Made by a program: the position numbers and the translations under genes. The notes under the pieces are model-generated. The model was not told where the DNA came from and made no database searches. It saw only the letters and a program-made list of their open reading frames with translations. Below are positions 46,771 to 55,773 of a DNA stretch of 64,000 bases, one piece after another (position 1 is the stretch's first letter; the number at the start of each line of letters is the position of its first letter). This DNA is from JAGRCP01 sp942490705 (GTDB taxonomy: Bacteria > Chloroflexota > Anaerolineae > Caldilineales > Caldilineaceae): positions 13,256 through 77,255 of the forward strand of contig CALNXY010000009.1 of the NCBI GenBank assembly GCA_942490705.1. Reading direction: 5' to 3'.

Positions 46771-47211
46771 ATGGATAGCAAAGAACTGTTTGACACAACC
46801 CCCATCGCACAATTGGTCGATAGTATCGGGGCCAAGAACGTATTTGGTGAACCCACGAGCGAGAATGGTGTTGTGATCATCCCCGTGGCGCAGGTCGAGT
46901 ATGGGTTTGGCTACGGTGGCGGCTACGGGCCTAATTCTGCAGCCGCCGAAGCTGGTGACGAGGCAGTGCAAGCGCTGGACAGTGAGGAAGCATCAGCCGA
47001 TGGCGGCGGCGGCGGTGGCGGCGGCGGGCGCGCAACCCCACGCGGCTACATCCGGATCACGCCGGAAGACGTCACCTACGAGCCCATCTCTGACGAAGAG
47101 CGCGTGCCCCTGGCCGGCATCATTTTTGCCGCCTGGCTCATTTTCTGGGTCACGCTCACGATCCGCACGTTGATCAAGTCCGTTGCGCAGGTGAAGCAAG
47201 CGCAGGGTTGA
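46771..47211 (+). CDS. GerW/YtfJ-family protein with C-terminal membrane segment
   Basis: This 146-residue protein has the GerW pattern: KNVFGEPTSENGVVIIPVAQ, a Gly-rich FGYGGGYG block, a variable acidic stretch, a run of nine Gly, and GYIRITPEDVTYEPIS. The family is named after a Bacillus spore germination protein but is widespread in non-sporulating bacteria with unknown role. Here the C-terminus adds a membrane helix (LAGIIFAAWLIFWVTLTI). The ATG at 46771 follows AGGAG; a TTG just upstream is less likely. It is co-transcribed with the small membrane protein before it. Confidence 0.82.
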   Translation: MDSKELFDTTPIAQLVDSIGAKNVFGEPTSENGVVIIPVAQVEYGFGYGGGYGPNSAAAEAGDEAVQALDSEEASADGGGGGGGGGRATPRGYIRITPEDVTYEPISDEERVPLAGIIFAAWLIFWVTLTIRTLIKSVAQVKQAQG

Positions 47212-47303
47212 GCCATGCTTTCGCACACGACGCCAGCGCGTCAAAGCGATCTTGCGGTGCGTGCGCGTGCGCCACATGGCAGAATGGGCAACCCAACACG
47301 ACG

Positions 47304-47341
47304 CAAAAAAGAAGGGGGGCCTATGCCCCCCCCTTCTCTTT
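47304..47341. terminator. Bidirectional terminator between convergent genes
   Basis: AAAAAAGAAGGGGGGC, a short CTAT loop, and GCCCCCCCCTTCTCTTT form a GC-rich stem with an A-run on one side and a T-rich run on the other. It lies between the plus-strand GerW-like gene and the minus-strand membrane protein gene and can end both transcripts. Confidence 0.8.
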
Positions 47342-47384
47342 CAACCAAATCCTATCGTCAGATGATGCGGTACGAACGACCCGT

Positions 47385-47690
47385 CTAGTAGCCTTCGTAG
47401 CCCGGAATCTGCTTGCGCCCGTAACCACCACCGTAAGAAAGGATGTCGGCAACGAACATCAAGCCAACCCATACCCAGTCAAAACCATTCATGCCACCGG
47501 GAGAGACGAGAACGTACATGATGGTCGTCCACGGCAAGAAGACAATGCCCAGAATGGGCCAAATCCACCAGATAGCGCCACCGGCCCAGTTACCGAACGC
47601 CAGTTGCCAACGCCCTGGCTGAAAGATCCACCAAAATGCGCCGAAGATACGCGGGCCCAAGAGAAGCAAACTCAAAAATGCACAACACAT
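47385..47690 (-). CDS. Small hydrophobic membrane protein (101 aa)
   Basis: Three to four hydrophobic segments rich in Trp are visible: FLSLLLLGPRIFGAFWWIF, AIWWIWPILGIVFLPWTTIM and WVWVGLMFVADILSYGGGYG, and the protein ends RKQIPGYEGY. AAGGA precedes ATG 47690. Such Trp-rich small membrane proteins recur in Actinobacteria and Chloroflexi without known function. It shares the terminator at 47304-47341 with the converging operon. Confidence 0.72.
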   Translation of the reverse strand: MCCAFLSLLLLGPRIFGAFWWIFQPGRWQLAFGNWAGGAIWWIWPILGIVFLPWTTIMYVLVSPGGMNGFDWVWVGLMFVADILSYGGGYGRKQIPGYEGY

Positions 47691-47756
47691 GGTTCTTCAT
47701 CCTTTCAACTTGCTGAAACAATTGCGAAACAACTATGGAAGTACAGACAATCAGAG

Positions 47757-48566
47757 TTACCTATGTTTTTGTGCCACCATCACGATATAGCGAAATGCTC
47801 CTGACCGAAATCCCGCCTGCATCGCACGAAACGCTTTGAGGAAATCAACAAATTCGCGACCGTGGTGCGTCGCCAGCTTCCACAATTGCGGTTCTTTCAA
47901 CAACCCGAGCGAGATATCCCACGTCGACGCGACCTGAGCGCTGATATCTTTGAAATAAATCAATTGCAAATCGTTGGCTGTGAAATGGGCAAAGTACTCC
48001 TCTTTGGTGGGTAGATTGACCAACATTCCTGCTTCAATGGGGCGAATGAATTTTGCGTCACTGACGCCGTCCAGATTACTCCGTTTGGACCAGGCTGCAA
48101 TACACCAAAATCCACCGTTGACCAGCGCCCGGCTCGCTCGCCGAAAAAACTCGGCGCGATGATCCAAATGCGAAATCATCTCAACCGACCAGATGAGGTC
48201 GAAATCGCCATCCACGCGCAGGTCATTGGCGTCCTGGACTTCAAAAACAGGCGGTTGATCCATCTCCGCTACCGAGCGCCTGGCAAAGTCCACCTGTTCG
48301 GGACTCAAGCTGATGCCCAGAACGTTGCACTGATACTCGCGGGCGAGCAGAGCGGACGTTGCGCCGATGCCACATCCAATATCCAGCACCCTGGCGCCTT
48401 GATGTAATTCGATCTGGTCGAGCAATAGCCGAATCAGTTTGTCGGTCGCTTCGGCTCGAGATTCGTCACCATCTACAAAATAGCCGTGGTGAATATGCTG
48501 GTCCCACAATGACACGTAATAGGATGTCAGCACGTCATAATGATCGCGGATTATTCCAGTGTCCAT
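47757..48566 (-). CDS. SAM-dependent methyltransferase (tocopherol/glycine-betaine methyltransferase type)
   Basis: This 269-residue class I methyltransferase opens with IIRDHYDVLTSYYVSLWDQH and has motif I RVLDIGCGIGATSALLA, followed by LGISLSPEQVDFAR and SVEMISHLDHRAEFF. The pattern with an N-terminal YYxxxW region and HHGYF is typical of gamma-tocopherol and sarcosine/dimethylglycine methyltransferases, so a small-molecule substrate is likely. ATG 48566 is preferred to an in-frame TTG at 48596. The neighbours give no pathway. Confidence 0.85.
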   Translation of the reverse strand: MDTGIIRDHYDVLTSYYVSLWDQHIHHGYFVDGDESRAEATDKLIRLLLDQIELHQGARVLDIGCGIGATSALLAREYQCNVLGISLSPEQVDFARRSVAEMDQPPVFEVQDANDLRVDGDFDLIWSVEMISHLDHRAEFFRRASRALVNGGFWCIAAWSKRSNLDGVSDAKFIRPIEAGMLVNLPTKEEYFAHFTANDLQLIYFKDISAQVASTWDISLGLLKEPQLWKLATHHGREFVDFLKAFRAMQAGFRSGAFRYIVMVAQKHR

Positions 48567-48985
48567 GGCTAGGAAACGGTCTGTGCGCTGCTGCAACGGC
48601 CAAGGATGCAGATCATCACCAATTGAGGGATGGGGACAGTATACCCAAATCTTCGATTTGATGCTAAGTGCAAAAAAATGGCCAGGTCGATCTCATCTCG
48701 TGTTGGATTTACAGGAGGAATGTGGGCAAGGCGATGACCGTTCGCGCTCGCGGAACCTACACGTGGGGTCTACTGGCCGAGGAGCTAACTGGCGCCCGTG
48801 ATCATGCGCCGATTCCGGCGCATTGTGCGCACTTCGTGATTAGGCTCTGTTGACATTTCGAAAACCGCCGGCTTTGCGCCTGACACGTGCTACTTGACCG
48901 GTTCCTGAACAGGAGTCAGGGGGAAGATATTCGGCATGCATATGCAGACGGGTAGCCGCCGGTGGGACCCATCTATGCTGGCCGG
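48567..48985. other. Gene-free stretch of about 420 bases
   Basis: I see no credible gene, RNA gene or strong hairpin. An AGGAGG site around 48713 is followed by only a short broken frame. This may be decayed sequence between two minus-strand genes. Confidence 0.5.
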
Positions 48986-49405
48986 CTAGTCCTGAGCGGC
49001 CGGCGCCGTCTCCAGAGCAGGCTCGATCGACGGCTCGTGGATCTCGAGCGCCACGTGGGGCCCGCCATTGCCGCGCAGCTTGGCCATGAGCCCAAACAGC
49101 CGGTACTTCATGCCGTACTTTGCGGAGAGCCGCTCACGCTGGCGCGCTTCGGCCTCGGGGGCGTCGAGCACAGTGGCCATGCCCTCAACCCATTCACTCT
49201 TGGGATTGCCGCGTGCGTCGCTTGCCGCCATGCGCACATGGCTGTCGTTGCGAATCCGCTTGACCTTCCAGCTGTCGCCTACGGTCCAGACATAGAGCTT
49301 GCCATCCTCGGGCGTAACCCAGACGGGCGTGATGACGCCCTCACCGCTCTTGCGGAATGTTTCCAGGGCAATATATTCCTCATTCCCCAGGTCTGCGAAA
49401 TTCAT
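48986..49405 (-). CDS. PPOX-class F420-dependent enzyme (Rv2061 family)
   Basis: This 139-residue split beta-barrel protein matches the Rv2061 subgroup: MNFADLGNEEYIALETFRKS, ITPVWVTPEDGKLYVWTVGD, SWKVKRIRNDSHVRMAASDA, then WVEGMATVLDAPEAEARQ and LSAKYGMKYRLFGLM. The group binds F420 rather than FMN, in keeping with the F420 genes at 39144-40741. AAGGGG precedes ATG 49405; the frame extends to 49453 without support. Its substrate is unknown. Confidence 0.9.
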   Translation of the reverse strand: MNFADLGNEEYIALETFRKSGEGVITPVWVTPEDGKLYVWTVGDSWKVKRIRNDSHVRMAASDARGNPKSEWVEGMATVLDAPEAEARQRERLSAKYGMKYRLFGLMAKLRGNGGPHVALEIHEPSIEPALETAPAAQD

Positions 49406-49640
49406 GGTAATCCCCTTGCCTGACGTGTAAGATAAGAGAAGGCTGCTCAACAACCTTGGCTGTGAGCGGCGCTGACTATGCCATTCCCAAGCATATTCGT
49501 CGGACCTCTTGAAATCGGTATGAAATCTTCAATTCAACCGGTCCTTCTACGCGGGAGATGCCTCAAGGTTGACAAAAGTGATCACTACTTTCAGACTATG
49601 AACAGTGCAGGTCCGCATCCATTCTCATTGTGGAGTCCCC

Positions 49641-50483
49641 ATGAAACTTAAGACCCTGATCGAATCCGGCGATCCCGAACAACTGGCCACCGGCTTTCAA
49701 TTTACCGAAGGACCGGTCTGGCAGGCCGACGGCTCGCTACTCTTCTCCGATATTCCCGCCAATCGCACCTACCGCTGGTCGGCTGAAACGGGGGCCGTGG
49801 TGTGGCGCGAACCGACGGGCAACGCCAATGGCTTGACCTTTGACAAAGCGGGGCGCTTGCTGGCCTGCGAGCATAGCGGTCGCCGGGTCTCACGCATCGA
49901 CGCCGACGGTAGCCTGTCCAGCGTGGCCGATCAGTACGAGGGCAGGCGGCTCAACAGCCCCAATGATGTGGTCGTAAAATCGGATGGCGCGGTCTATTTC
50001 ACGGATCCGCCCTACGGCATTGAGCCCGAAGAAAAGGAACAGCCCTGTCATGGCGTCTATCGCGTCTCGCCGGCGGGCGACATCCAATTGCTGGCAGCCG
50101 ACTTTGAGCGCCCCAACGGACTGGCCTTTTCACCCGATGAATCGATTCTCTACATTGACGATTCCTATCATCGCCACGTGCGCGCGTTTGACGTGCGTGC
50201 CGACGGCACACTGTCGAACTCCCGCGTGATCGCCGACATGGATCACCCCCAGCCCGGCTCACCGGACGGGATGAAAATTGACGTGGAAGGGCACCTCTAC
50301 GTCACCGGCGCGACCGGCGTCTGGGTCTTCGAGCCGGACGGGACGCTGCTCGGCGTTGTGGTCACACCCGAGCGCCCAGCCAACTGTGCCTGGGGGGACG
50401 AAGATCGGTTGAGCCTCTATATCACGGCACGTACGTCGCTCTACCGAATTCGGGTGAAGGTGCCGGGTCTGGCCGTGAACTGA
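49641..50483 (+). CDS. SMP-30/gluconolactonase/LRE-family beta-propeller hydrolase
   Basis: The 280-residue six-bladed propeller hydrolyses sugar lactones with a divalent metal. Conserved pieces are FQFTEGPVWQADGSLLFSDI (metal-binding Glu), LNSPNDVVVKSDGAVYFTDP (Asn/Asp ligands), FERPNGLAFSPDESILYIDD and PDGMKIDVEGHLYV. GTGGAG lies just before ATG 49641. TTGACA at 49569-49574 may be its -35 box. It could make an aldonate for the dehydratase at 23492, but the genes are 26 kb apart. Confidence 0.9.
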   Translation: MKLKTLIESGDPEQLATGFQFTEGPVWQADGSLLFSDIPANRTYRWSAETGAVVWREPTGNANGLTFDKAGRLLACEHSGRRVSRIDADGSLSSVADQYEGRRLNSPNDVVVKSDGAVYFTDPPYGIEPEEKEQPCHGVYRVSPAGDIQLLAADFERPNGLAFSPDESILYIDDSYHRHVRAFDVRADGTLSNSRVIADMDHPQPGSPDGMKIDVEGHLYVTGATGVWVFEPDGTLLGVVVTPERPANCAWGDEDRLSLYITARTSLYRIRVKVPGLAVN

Positions 50484-50539
50484 CGGCCGTGCCCGACACG
50501 CAGTCTTGATCAATGAAAGCTCAAACGAATACTCAAATC

Positions 50540-50686
50540 CAGTCGTTCACGAGTTGTCATGCCGTTCACGTAGTGGGCGCAAAGCGCCACGACCGGCAGG
50601 AAGAGAAATCTCAGGTTCGCACAGTTGAGATTCCTCGTCGCTGCGCTCTGTCGGAATGACAAGTGTTCTGAATTCGTGAACGACTG
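50540..50686 (+). repeat. MITE-like inverted-repeat element, copy 2
   Basis: The 147-bp element ends in perfect 13-bp inverted repeats, CAGTCGTTCACGA at 50540-50552 and TCGTGAACGACTG at 50674-50686. Its body matches copy 1 at 19801-19945 in the opposite orientation. It lies between the SMP-30 and RlpA-like genes, 17 bases before the latter's ATG, and may therefore supply or interrupt that gene's promoter. No clear target-site duplication was found. Confidence 0.7.
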
Positions 50687-50703
50687 CAATCGGAAGACGA
50701 AAG

Positions 50704-51318
50704 ATGGACAATAACAAGATAGTGGAAGATTCCATGATAGCCGTCAAGCCGTTTGTCCTGATCGCAATGCTCTGTGGGATCCTGCTGCTGGCTGCCTGTG
50801 ATTCGGGCACAGTTGACGAGTCCGCAAGCGGAGAGTCCGCGGCGATCACCGCGCCCGCTACAGAAGTAAGCCCCACGGAGGAATCAGTACCTGAGGTGGA
50901 GTCGATGCCAACGGTTGCGCCCGCGCCGGAGGAAGAGGCAGTGCCGGAGACGGACGCAGCGCCTGAGATTGAAGCCGAGGCAGAAGCGCCCGAGGCAGAA
51001 GCGCCGGTGGCAGAAGCAGCGGAGAGTAGCGCTGCTTGGGAAGAAGGACCGATCACCTTCAAAAGCCCATCGCTCGATGGCGCTATGACGGCAAGTGGCG
51101 AGCCTTTTGACAAGGACTCACTGTCGGCCGCGCACAAGACGTTACCTTTTGGTACTGTCGTAACGGTGACCAATCTCTTCAACGGCATGAGCACAACGGT
51201 GACGGTGAATGACCGTCTGCCGCAGCAGGTCAGCGCGGTCATCGATATTTCGCCGGCCGCGGCCGGCGAAATTGACATGATCGATGCAGGCATTGTAGAC
51301 GGACGAATCGAGTGGTAG
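50704..51318 (+). CDS. RlpA-like double-psi beta-barrel lipoprotein
   Basis: This 204-residue lipoprotein has a signal ending LLLAACDSG, a long Glu/Pro/Ala-rich linker of about 80 residues, and a C-terminal RlpA-like domain: MTASGEPFDKDSLSAAHKTL, FGTVVTVTNLFNG, VTVNDRLPQQ and VIDISPAAAGEIDM. RlpA proteins bind or cleave peptidoglycan, and the His and Asp of the AAHKTL and VNDR motifs expected at the active site are present. The start may be 50704 or the internal ATG at 50734, which gives a shorter signal. It ends 20 bases before the converging HTH-AAA-TPR gene. Confidence 0.82.
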   Translation: MDNNKIVEDSMIAVKPFVLIAMLCGILLLAACDSGTVDESASGESAAITAPATEVSPTEESVPEVESMPTVAPAPEEEAVPETDAAPEIEAEAEAPEAEAPVAEAAESSAAWEEGPITFKSPSLDGAMTASGEPFDKDSLSAAHKTLPFGTVVTVTNLFNGMSTTVTVNDRLPQQVSAVIDISPAAAGEIDMIDAGIVDGRIEW

Positions 51319-51338
51319 CAGGGGCGGACAAGTTCACG

Positions 51339-54300
51339 CTATTGCCGGCGAAAGAAGCGGTGATCCTCCAGGCGCCAGAACTTCTCAACATGGCTGGGAT
51401 CATCGATGGTGGAGACGCGACGCTCTAGCTGATCCCGGGCCATCGCCAGCACGCTAGCGGCGCAGGGATCGTCATGGGCGTCAAAGACCGTAAAGCAGAT
51501 GCGCAAGGCGCTGGCCGTCTCAATCGTGGCATCCATTTCTTTGCCGCCAATCGTTTCCCACACGGCGGCGACGCGCTTTAGTGCCAAAGCGTCATCGTTA
51601 CGAAGCGCCGCAATATGTGCCAGGCCAGCCAGCGCGTTCATTGCGTAATACTGTTGTTCCATTCTATGGTGGAGATCATAGCCTGTCTCGAGTCTTTCAA
51701 CGGCTTCGTCCAGTCGCCCAACTGCCTTTAGGACATAGCCAAGTTGCGTGCAGGCTACTGCCTTGAGACGAAGGTCACCGATCTCCTCTGCCAAATCCAG
51801 GACAGCGCGCAATTCCGATTCGGCTTCTGCGTGCTGGCTGCACAACAGGTGAAGCAAGGCCAGGTTACAGCGCAATTGTGCATCCATGTGGCGTGCGCCG
51901 TGTAGGGAGAGCATTTTGCTGGCTTGTCCATACAATTCACGGGCCGTTTCGAGACACCCCATTTGCATGTATGCTGCGCCCCTGCGGCCTACATTCGTCC
52001 AATGCGTGAAGTACGATGAACTCTCTTCTGAGATTTGCTGGCTTGCGTCGAGCGCAATCAACGCCTGGCGATAGTCACCCTTGTTGACAAAAAGCCAGCC
52101 CAGGTTTCCATACCGCATGACAAGATCAGGCACCCTGCCGCTCTCTTTCCCAATGCGGATTACCTGGCGCAGATATTGTTCTCCCTGATCAAAATTGCCC
52201 ATCCCCAATGCAATTTGCCAGTATCCCAGTTTGCCGAGGCTATCCATCATTAACTCTCTGTCGTCCGTCGACTGAGCAAACGCAAGCATTCGTGTAAGCA
52301 ACTGATGGACTTGCGTTGAAGGCATATCGGTGAACATGCCATTCCGCACCTGTGCAGAAAGCATTTTCCCTTCGAGAACGCTGTCGCCAGTCACATGCGC
52401 ATGTTTGGCCGCTTCCTCAAAGGCCCGGCCCGCTTCTTGCATCATCCCAGCTTTCCAGTAATTGGAGGCCAGAAGTTCGTGCGCGTGGGCAAGGGCGTTG
52501 CGGTCGTTGAGCGCCTCGGCGACAAGAAGCGCAGATTTCGCCGCTTCAGCACCTTCCTGCCCATGACCAAGAACGTCGAAGTAGCGACTTCGGTCCATCA
52601 GCCAGGCGAATCGCAGGGAGGGGGGGTCTGGCTCAATCGACGCCAGCAATGCTTCGATAATGCCTAGATTTTCTCGCCAGCGATCAGATTGTAGTGCGGA
52701 CTGGAGAGCGATATTCTGCTCGAGCAGCACGTGGATGCGCTCGACAGGATCGTCTGGACCATGTGTGAGCGCCGCGTCGAACATGCGCACGGCATCCTGC
52801 AGACCATATTGGGAAAGAGCATAGTTGGCTGCACGGCGATAGTAACCATAGGCGGCCGGAGCGTCACCTGCCTGCGCAAAGTGGGCGGCCAATTCACCCG
52901 CAAACTCATCCAGGTTGTCGCCATGTACAGACTCAAGCGCGCCGGCAACCTGCCGATGATAGAATCGGCGGCGCGCCCGATTGACTTCCAAATAGGTCAC
53001 CTCACGAATGCGGTCGTGGCTGAAATCATAGCGATTGCCGGGCTGCTCACGGATCATCTGCTGCCGTAACAGTTCGTCGAGGGCGTCGAGGAACGCCACC
53101 TCGTCCAGCGAGACCGCCGCCCTCAGGATAGTGTAGTCAAACGACCGGCCGATCACCGCGGCCACGCTTGCCACCTCGATTGCAGATGGCGAAAGCTGGT
53201 CAAGACGCGTGGCAAGCAGGCGATGAATCCGGGGCGGCAGCACTGAGGAATCATAGGCGTACGCCCGCTGCGACTCTTCATTTTCGGACGCTAGATGAGA
53301 CCTGTTCAAACCGCTGCGCACCGACTCGATCAGATAGAGCGGATGTCCTTCGCTGCCTGCGTAGAGGGCCTCGGCAATGGCTGGATCAATCGTATCGCCG
53401 ATCGTTTGTACGGCAAGCTCCGTTGTCTCCTCTGCAGAAAGAGGACCGAGGCGCAATTCAGAGAGCACGCCAGCGTGGCGCGTCGCCGCCACAAATGCAG
53501 CCAATGCCTCGTTGCGGCCAGCGTCCTCGCTGCGGATTCCGCCAAGCAGCAGTAGTGGATGATTGCGCGCGGCGTGTAACAAAAATTGGAGCAGCGTCAG
53601 GGTCTCCACGTCAGTCCATTGCATATCATCCAAATGAAGCATGAGGGGCGACTTCGTGGCGCTAATGGCGTGGACGATGCTCTGGAAGAAACGCTGTTGC
53701 TGCCAGCTTTCGGTCATGGGTCCCGGCTGGGGCAAGTCGGATCGATCGACCAGCAGGTCGGGCAGGAGACGGGCCAGTTCGACCCGCCAAAGGTCGTCGA
53801 TTTCGGCCAACGCTTGTTGAATGCCGGAAGAGCGCAGCCATTCGGCAACGGGTGCGTAGGTGAGCGCTCCCTCAACCGCATATGAACGGCTCGATGCCCA
53901 AGGGAAGCCCTGGCGCTGTACCCAGTTGATCAACTCCTCGGCCAGGTGCGTCTTGCCAATGCCGGCCTCTCCCCAGAGAAGAACACAGCGTGCTTCACCC
54001 CCTTGGACAAGGCGCCAGACATCCTGCAGCTGCTGCCACTCGTCGTGGCGGCCGACCAGACCGCGGCGCTGAGCGGAAGTTACCTCTAACTCAGTTGGCG
54101 GCAGATCCGAATCGAGCTGTTGCTGCGCGGCTACTCCTTGAGGCGCGCGCGGTTGCGTGGCCACGGACAAGCCATCAGCGGCCTTCTGACCCCGCGCCAC
54201 GGCAAGAAAGAGTTCGAGATCGTTCTCGGGGATGGATAGGTTGGCGGCTAGCAAAGTGGCCATCTGGCGCGATGGGCGGCGCTCGTCTCGTTCGATCTTA

Positions 54301-54419
54301 GTAATCGTCACCGTCGCGCACCCCACGCTCCGGGCGAGCGCGGCCTGGGTCAAGTCCAAGGCCAGCCGCTGACGCCGGACCCAATAGCCAAATGAAGCCG
54401 TGGTCTCTCGCTCTGCCAT
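51339..54419 (-). CDS. XRE-type HTH/AAA ATPase/TPR regulator
   Basis: This 1026-residue STAND-type protein begins with a Cro/CI helix-turn-helix (FGYWVRRQRLALDLTQAALA, SVGCATVTITKIERDERRPS). An AAA ATPase follows with LVGRHDEWQQLQDVW, Walker A LWGEAGIGKTHLAEE and Walker B LMLHLDDMQWTD (about 120-450). The second half is TPR repeats (YYRRAANYALSQYGLQDAV and similar). Such proteins are presumed ATP-driven switches controlling a nearby promoter. The gene is divergent from the small secreted repeat protein at 54638, with a 218-base intergenic region, so autoregulation and control of that gene are likely. Confidence 0.92.
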   Translation of the reverse strand: MAERETTASFGYWVRRQRLALDLTQAALARSVGCATVTITKIERDERRPSRQMATLLAANLSIPENDLELFLAVARGQKAADGLSVATQPRAPQGVAAQQQLDSDLPPTELEVTSAQRRGLVGRHDEWQQLQDVWRLVQGGEARCVLLWGEAGIGKTHLAEELINWVQRQGFPWASSRSYAVEGALTYAPVAEWLRSSGIQQALAEIDDLWRVELARLLPDLLVDRSDLPQPGPMTESWQQQRFFQSIVHAISATKSPLMLHLDDMQWTDVETLTLLQFLLHAARNHPLLLLGGIRSEDAGRNEALAAFVAATRHAGVLSELRLGPLSAEETTELAVQTIGDTIDPAIAEALYAGSEGHPLYLIESVRSGLNRSHLASENEESQRAYAYDSSVLPPRIHRLLATRLDQLSPSAIEVASVAAVIGRSFDYTILRAAVSLDEVAFLDALDELLRQQMIREQPGNRYDFSHDRIREVTYLEVNRARRRFYHRQVAGALESVHGDNLDEFAGELAAHFAQAGDAPAAYGYYRRAANYALSQYGLQDAVRMFDAALTHGPDDPVERIHVLLEQNIALQSALQSDRWRENLGIIEALLASIEPDPPSLRFAWLMDRSRYFDVLGHGQEGAEAAKSALLVAEALNDRNALAHAHELLASNYWKAGMMQEAGRAFEEAAKHAHVTGDSVLEGKMLSAQVRNGMFTDMPSTQVHQLLTRMLAFAQSTDDRELMMDSLGKLGYWQIALGMGNFDQGEQYLRQVIRIGKESGRVPDLVMRYGNLGWLFVNKGDYRQALIALDASQQISEESSSYFTHWTNVGRRGAAYMQMGCLETARELYGQASKMLSLHGARHMDAQLRCNLALLHLLCSQHAEAESELRAVLDLAEEIGDLRLKAVACTQLGYVLKAVGRLDEAVERLETGYDLHHRMEQQYYAMNALAGLAHIAALRNDDALALKRVAAVWETIGGKEMDATIETASALRICFTVFDAHDDPCAASVLAMARDQLERRVSTIDDPSHVEKFWRLEDHRFFRRQ

Positions 54420-54637
54420 TGCCTAAATCACTCCTCACGGGGCAACTGTATATGTCGTGTATAAGTCGTGTATCAATCGCTTATACCCGCCAAGGGGCAG
54501 AATTGATTTTAATGGGGCATCGGTTGTTGAGCAAGCGATGCCCACAGACTGAACCTGTGACCGGGTTCTGCCGCCGGCGCTCCCTTGCCTCAACGCAGAT
54601 AAAATGGCGACACGTTCTCACAAAGGAGGAGGTTCTG

Positions 54638-55081
54638 ATGCAACATTTTACGCGTAAGTTCACTGGTTTCATGGTTGGCACATTGGCGCTCATGCTGGCT
54701 GCCCTGGGCGGATTTCAGGCGGCAGAGGTGATGGCGCACGCACAAATTGAGGTAGCCGTGCATGGGCAGGAAGAAGCCCAATCTTATGCACTAGACTCCA
54801 GCCAACCCTTCTATCAGGACGATACCACGACGCCCGACGGAGATACGCCTGTCATTGAGGGGAGTGAGCAACGCATCAGCCCGTCCTACTACCGTGATGA
54901 TCCCGGCGTCGTCGGCGCAACCGTACCGGCCACGGGCCGGGTTGAGCAGCGCATCAGTCCGTCTTACTATCGTGACGATCCCGGCGTCGTTGGCGCAACC
55001 GTGCCAGCCACGGACCGCGTTGAGCAACGCATCAGCCCGTCCTACTACCGCGATGATCCGGCCGTTGTCGGTTCGCGGTAG
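54638..55081 (+). CDS. Small secreted protein with a 26-residue tandem repeat
   Basis: The 147-residue protein starts at 54638, where AAAGGAGGAGG lies directly upstream. A signal peptide spans residues 1-35 (FMVGTLALMLAALGGFQAAE, cleavage near AHA-Q). Residues 77-147 are three tandem copies of a 26-residue unit beginning EQRISPSYYRDDPGVVGATV, the last cut short at VVGSR; QPFYQDD at 56-62 may be a degenerate earlier copy. No family recognised. The divergent HTH-AAA-TPR regulator is the obvious candidate controller. Confidence 0.78.
   Translation: MQHFTRKFTGFMVGTLALMLAALGGFQAAEVMAHAQIEVAVHGQEEAQSYALDSSQPFYQDDTTTPDGDTPVIEGSEQRISPSYYRDDPGVVGATVPATGRVEQRISPSYYRDDPGVVGATVPATDRVEQRISPSYYRDDPAVVGSR
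54866..55078 (+). repeat. 78-bp tandem repeat within the secreted protein gene
   Basis: Units begin at 54866, 54944 and 55022. They differ mostly at third codon positions (for example CCGTCCTACTACCG against CCGTCTTACTATCG), which points to selection on the protein rather than very recent duplication. Confidence 0.75.
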
Positions 55082-55307
55082 GGCCAATGCCCTTTGCCTT
55101 GCGGATTCATTCCCCTGTCCGCAAGGCAGGGCAGGTCATCCCCCGGCGTACAACTTACAGTTACCTACATCTCTTTCAGTGGTTGCCGTTGATCCGGCGC
55201 CGTTCGCCGCAGCGATCGCCATGGCAACCGCCCAGGCATGAATGCCGTGAACATGAATGCCGTGAACTAGAGCGCGGCGCCCCATCAACGGGGCTGGGTC
55301 GTTGATA

Positions 55308-55329
55308 GAAAAGCCCCGCTTTGTGGGGC
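55308..55329 (-). terminator. Intrinsic terminator on the minus strand
   Basis: On the minus strand GCCCC and GGGGC pair around a short ACAAAGC loop and are followed by TTTTC. The same stem read on the plus strand lacks the T-run. Confidence 0.5.
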
Positions 55330-55773
55330 GCATCCTGCCAGCAAGGGCCTTCATGCCCGGCGGGATTGCGCGCAAACGTCATGATTGTCCCGACGCGCCT
55401 TCGCAGTCGACTTATGAAGAGAGTTAAGCCGCATTCAACAGGAGAAATGAGCATTGCATCATTCACTTCTCAACACGCCGGCCCTGCTGGATCTCTTGCT
55501 ACTCTGTCGTCATACGCTCAACCTGACACTGGCTCTGCTGGTCGACTCAATCGGTCACGTCGACGTCAGTATGGCCAATCGTTTCGTCCATGTCGGTCTT
55601 CAACCCAATGCACGGACCGGCCAGAATGGGGGCGGCGGTTGTTAACAGGCATTGCCTCGATCACTTCCCGTCACATCCTTACGCCGCGGAGCTGGCTGGA
55701 CGAAGTGCAGACTAGGCAGGCGACAATCGGTGAAGTGGTAGGAGGGCCTGAAGGTCCACGCGATTTTTAGCTA

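Noticed and set aside
54866..55078. CRISPR-like array
   Set aside because: The regular 78-bp units are contiguous and coding, with no spacers, so this is a protein repeat.
55321..55770. 149-codon plus-strand frame upstream of the 42-bp palindrome
   Set aside because: Composition is that of non-coding GC-rich DNA and no ribosome site lies before it.
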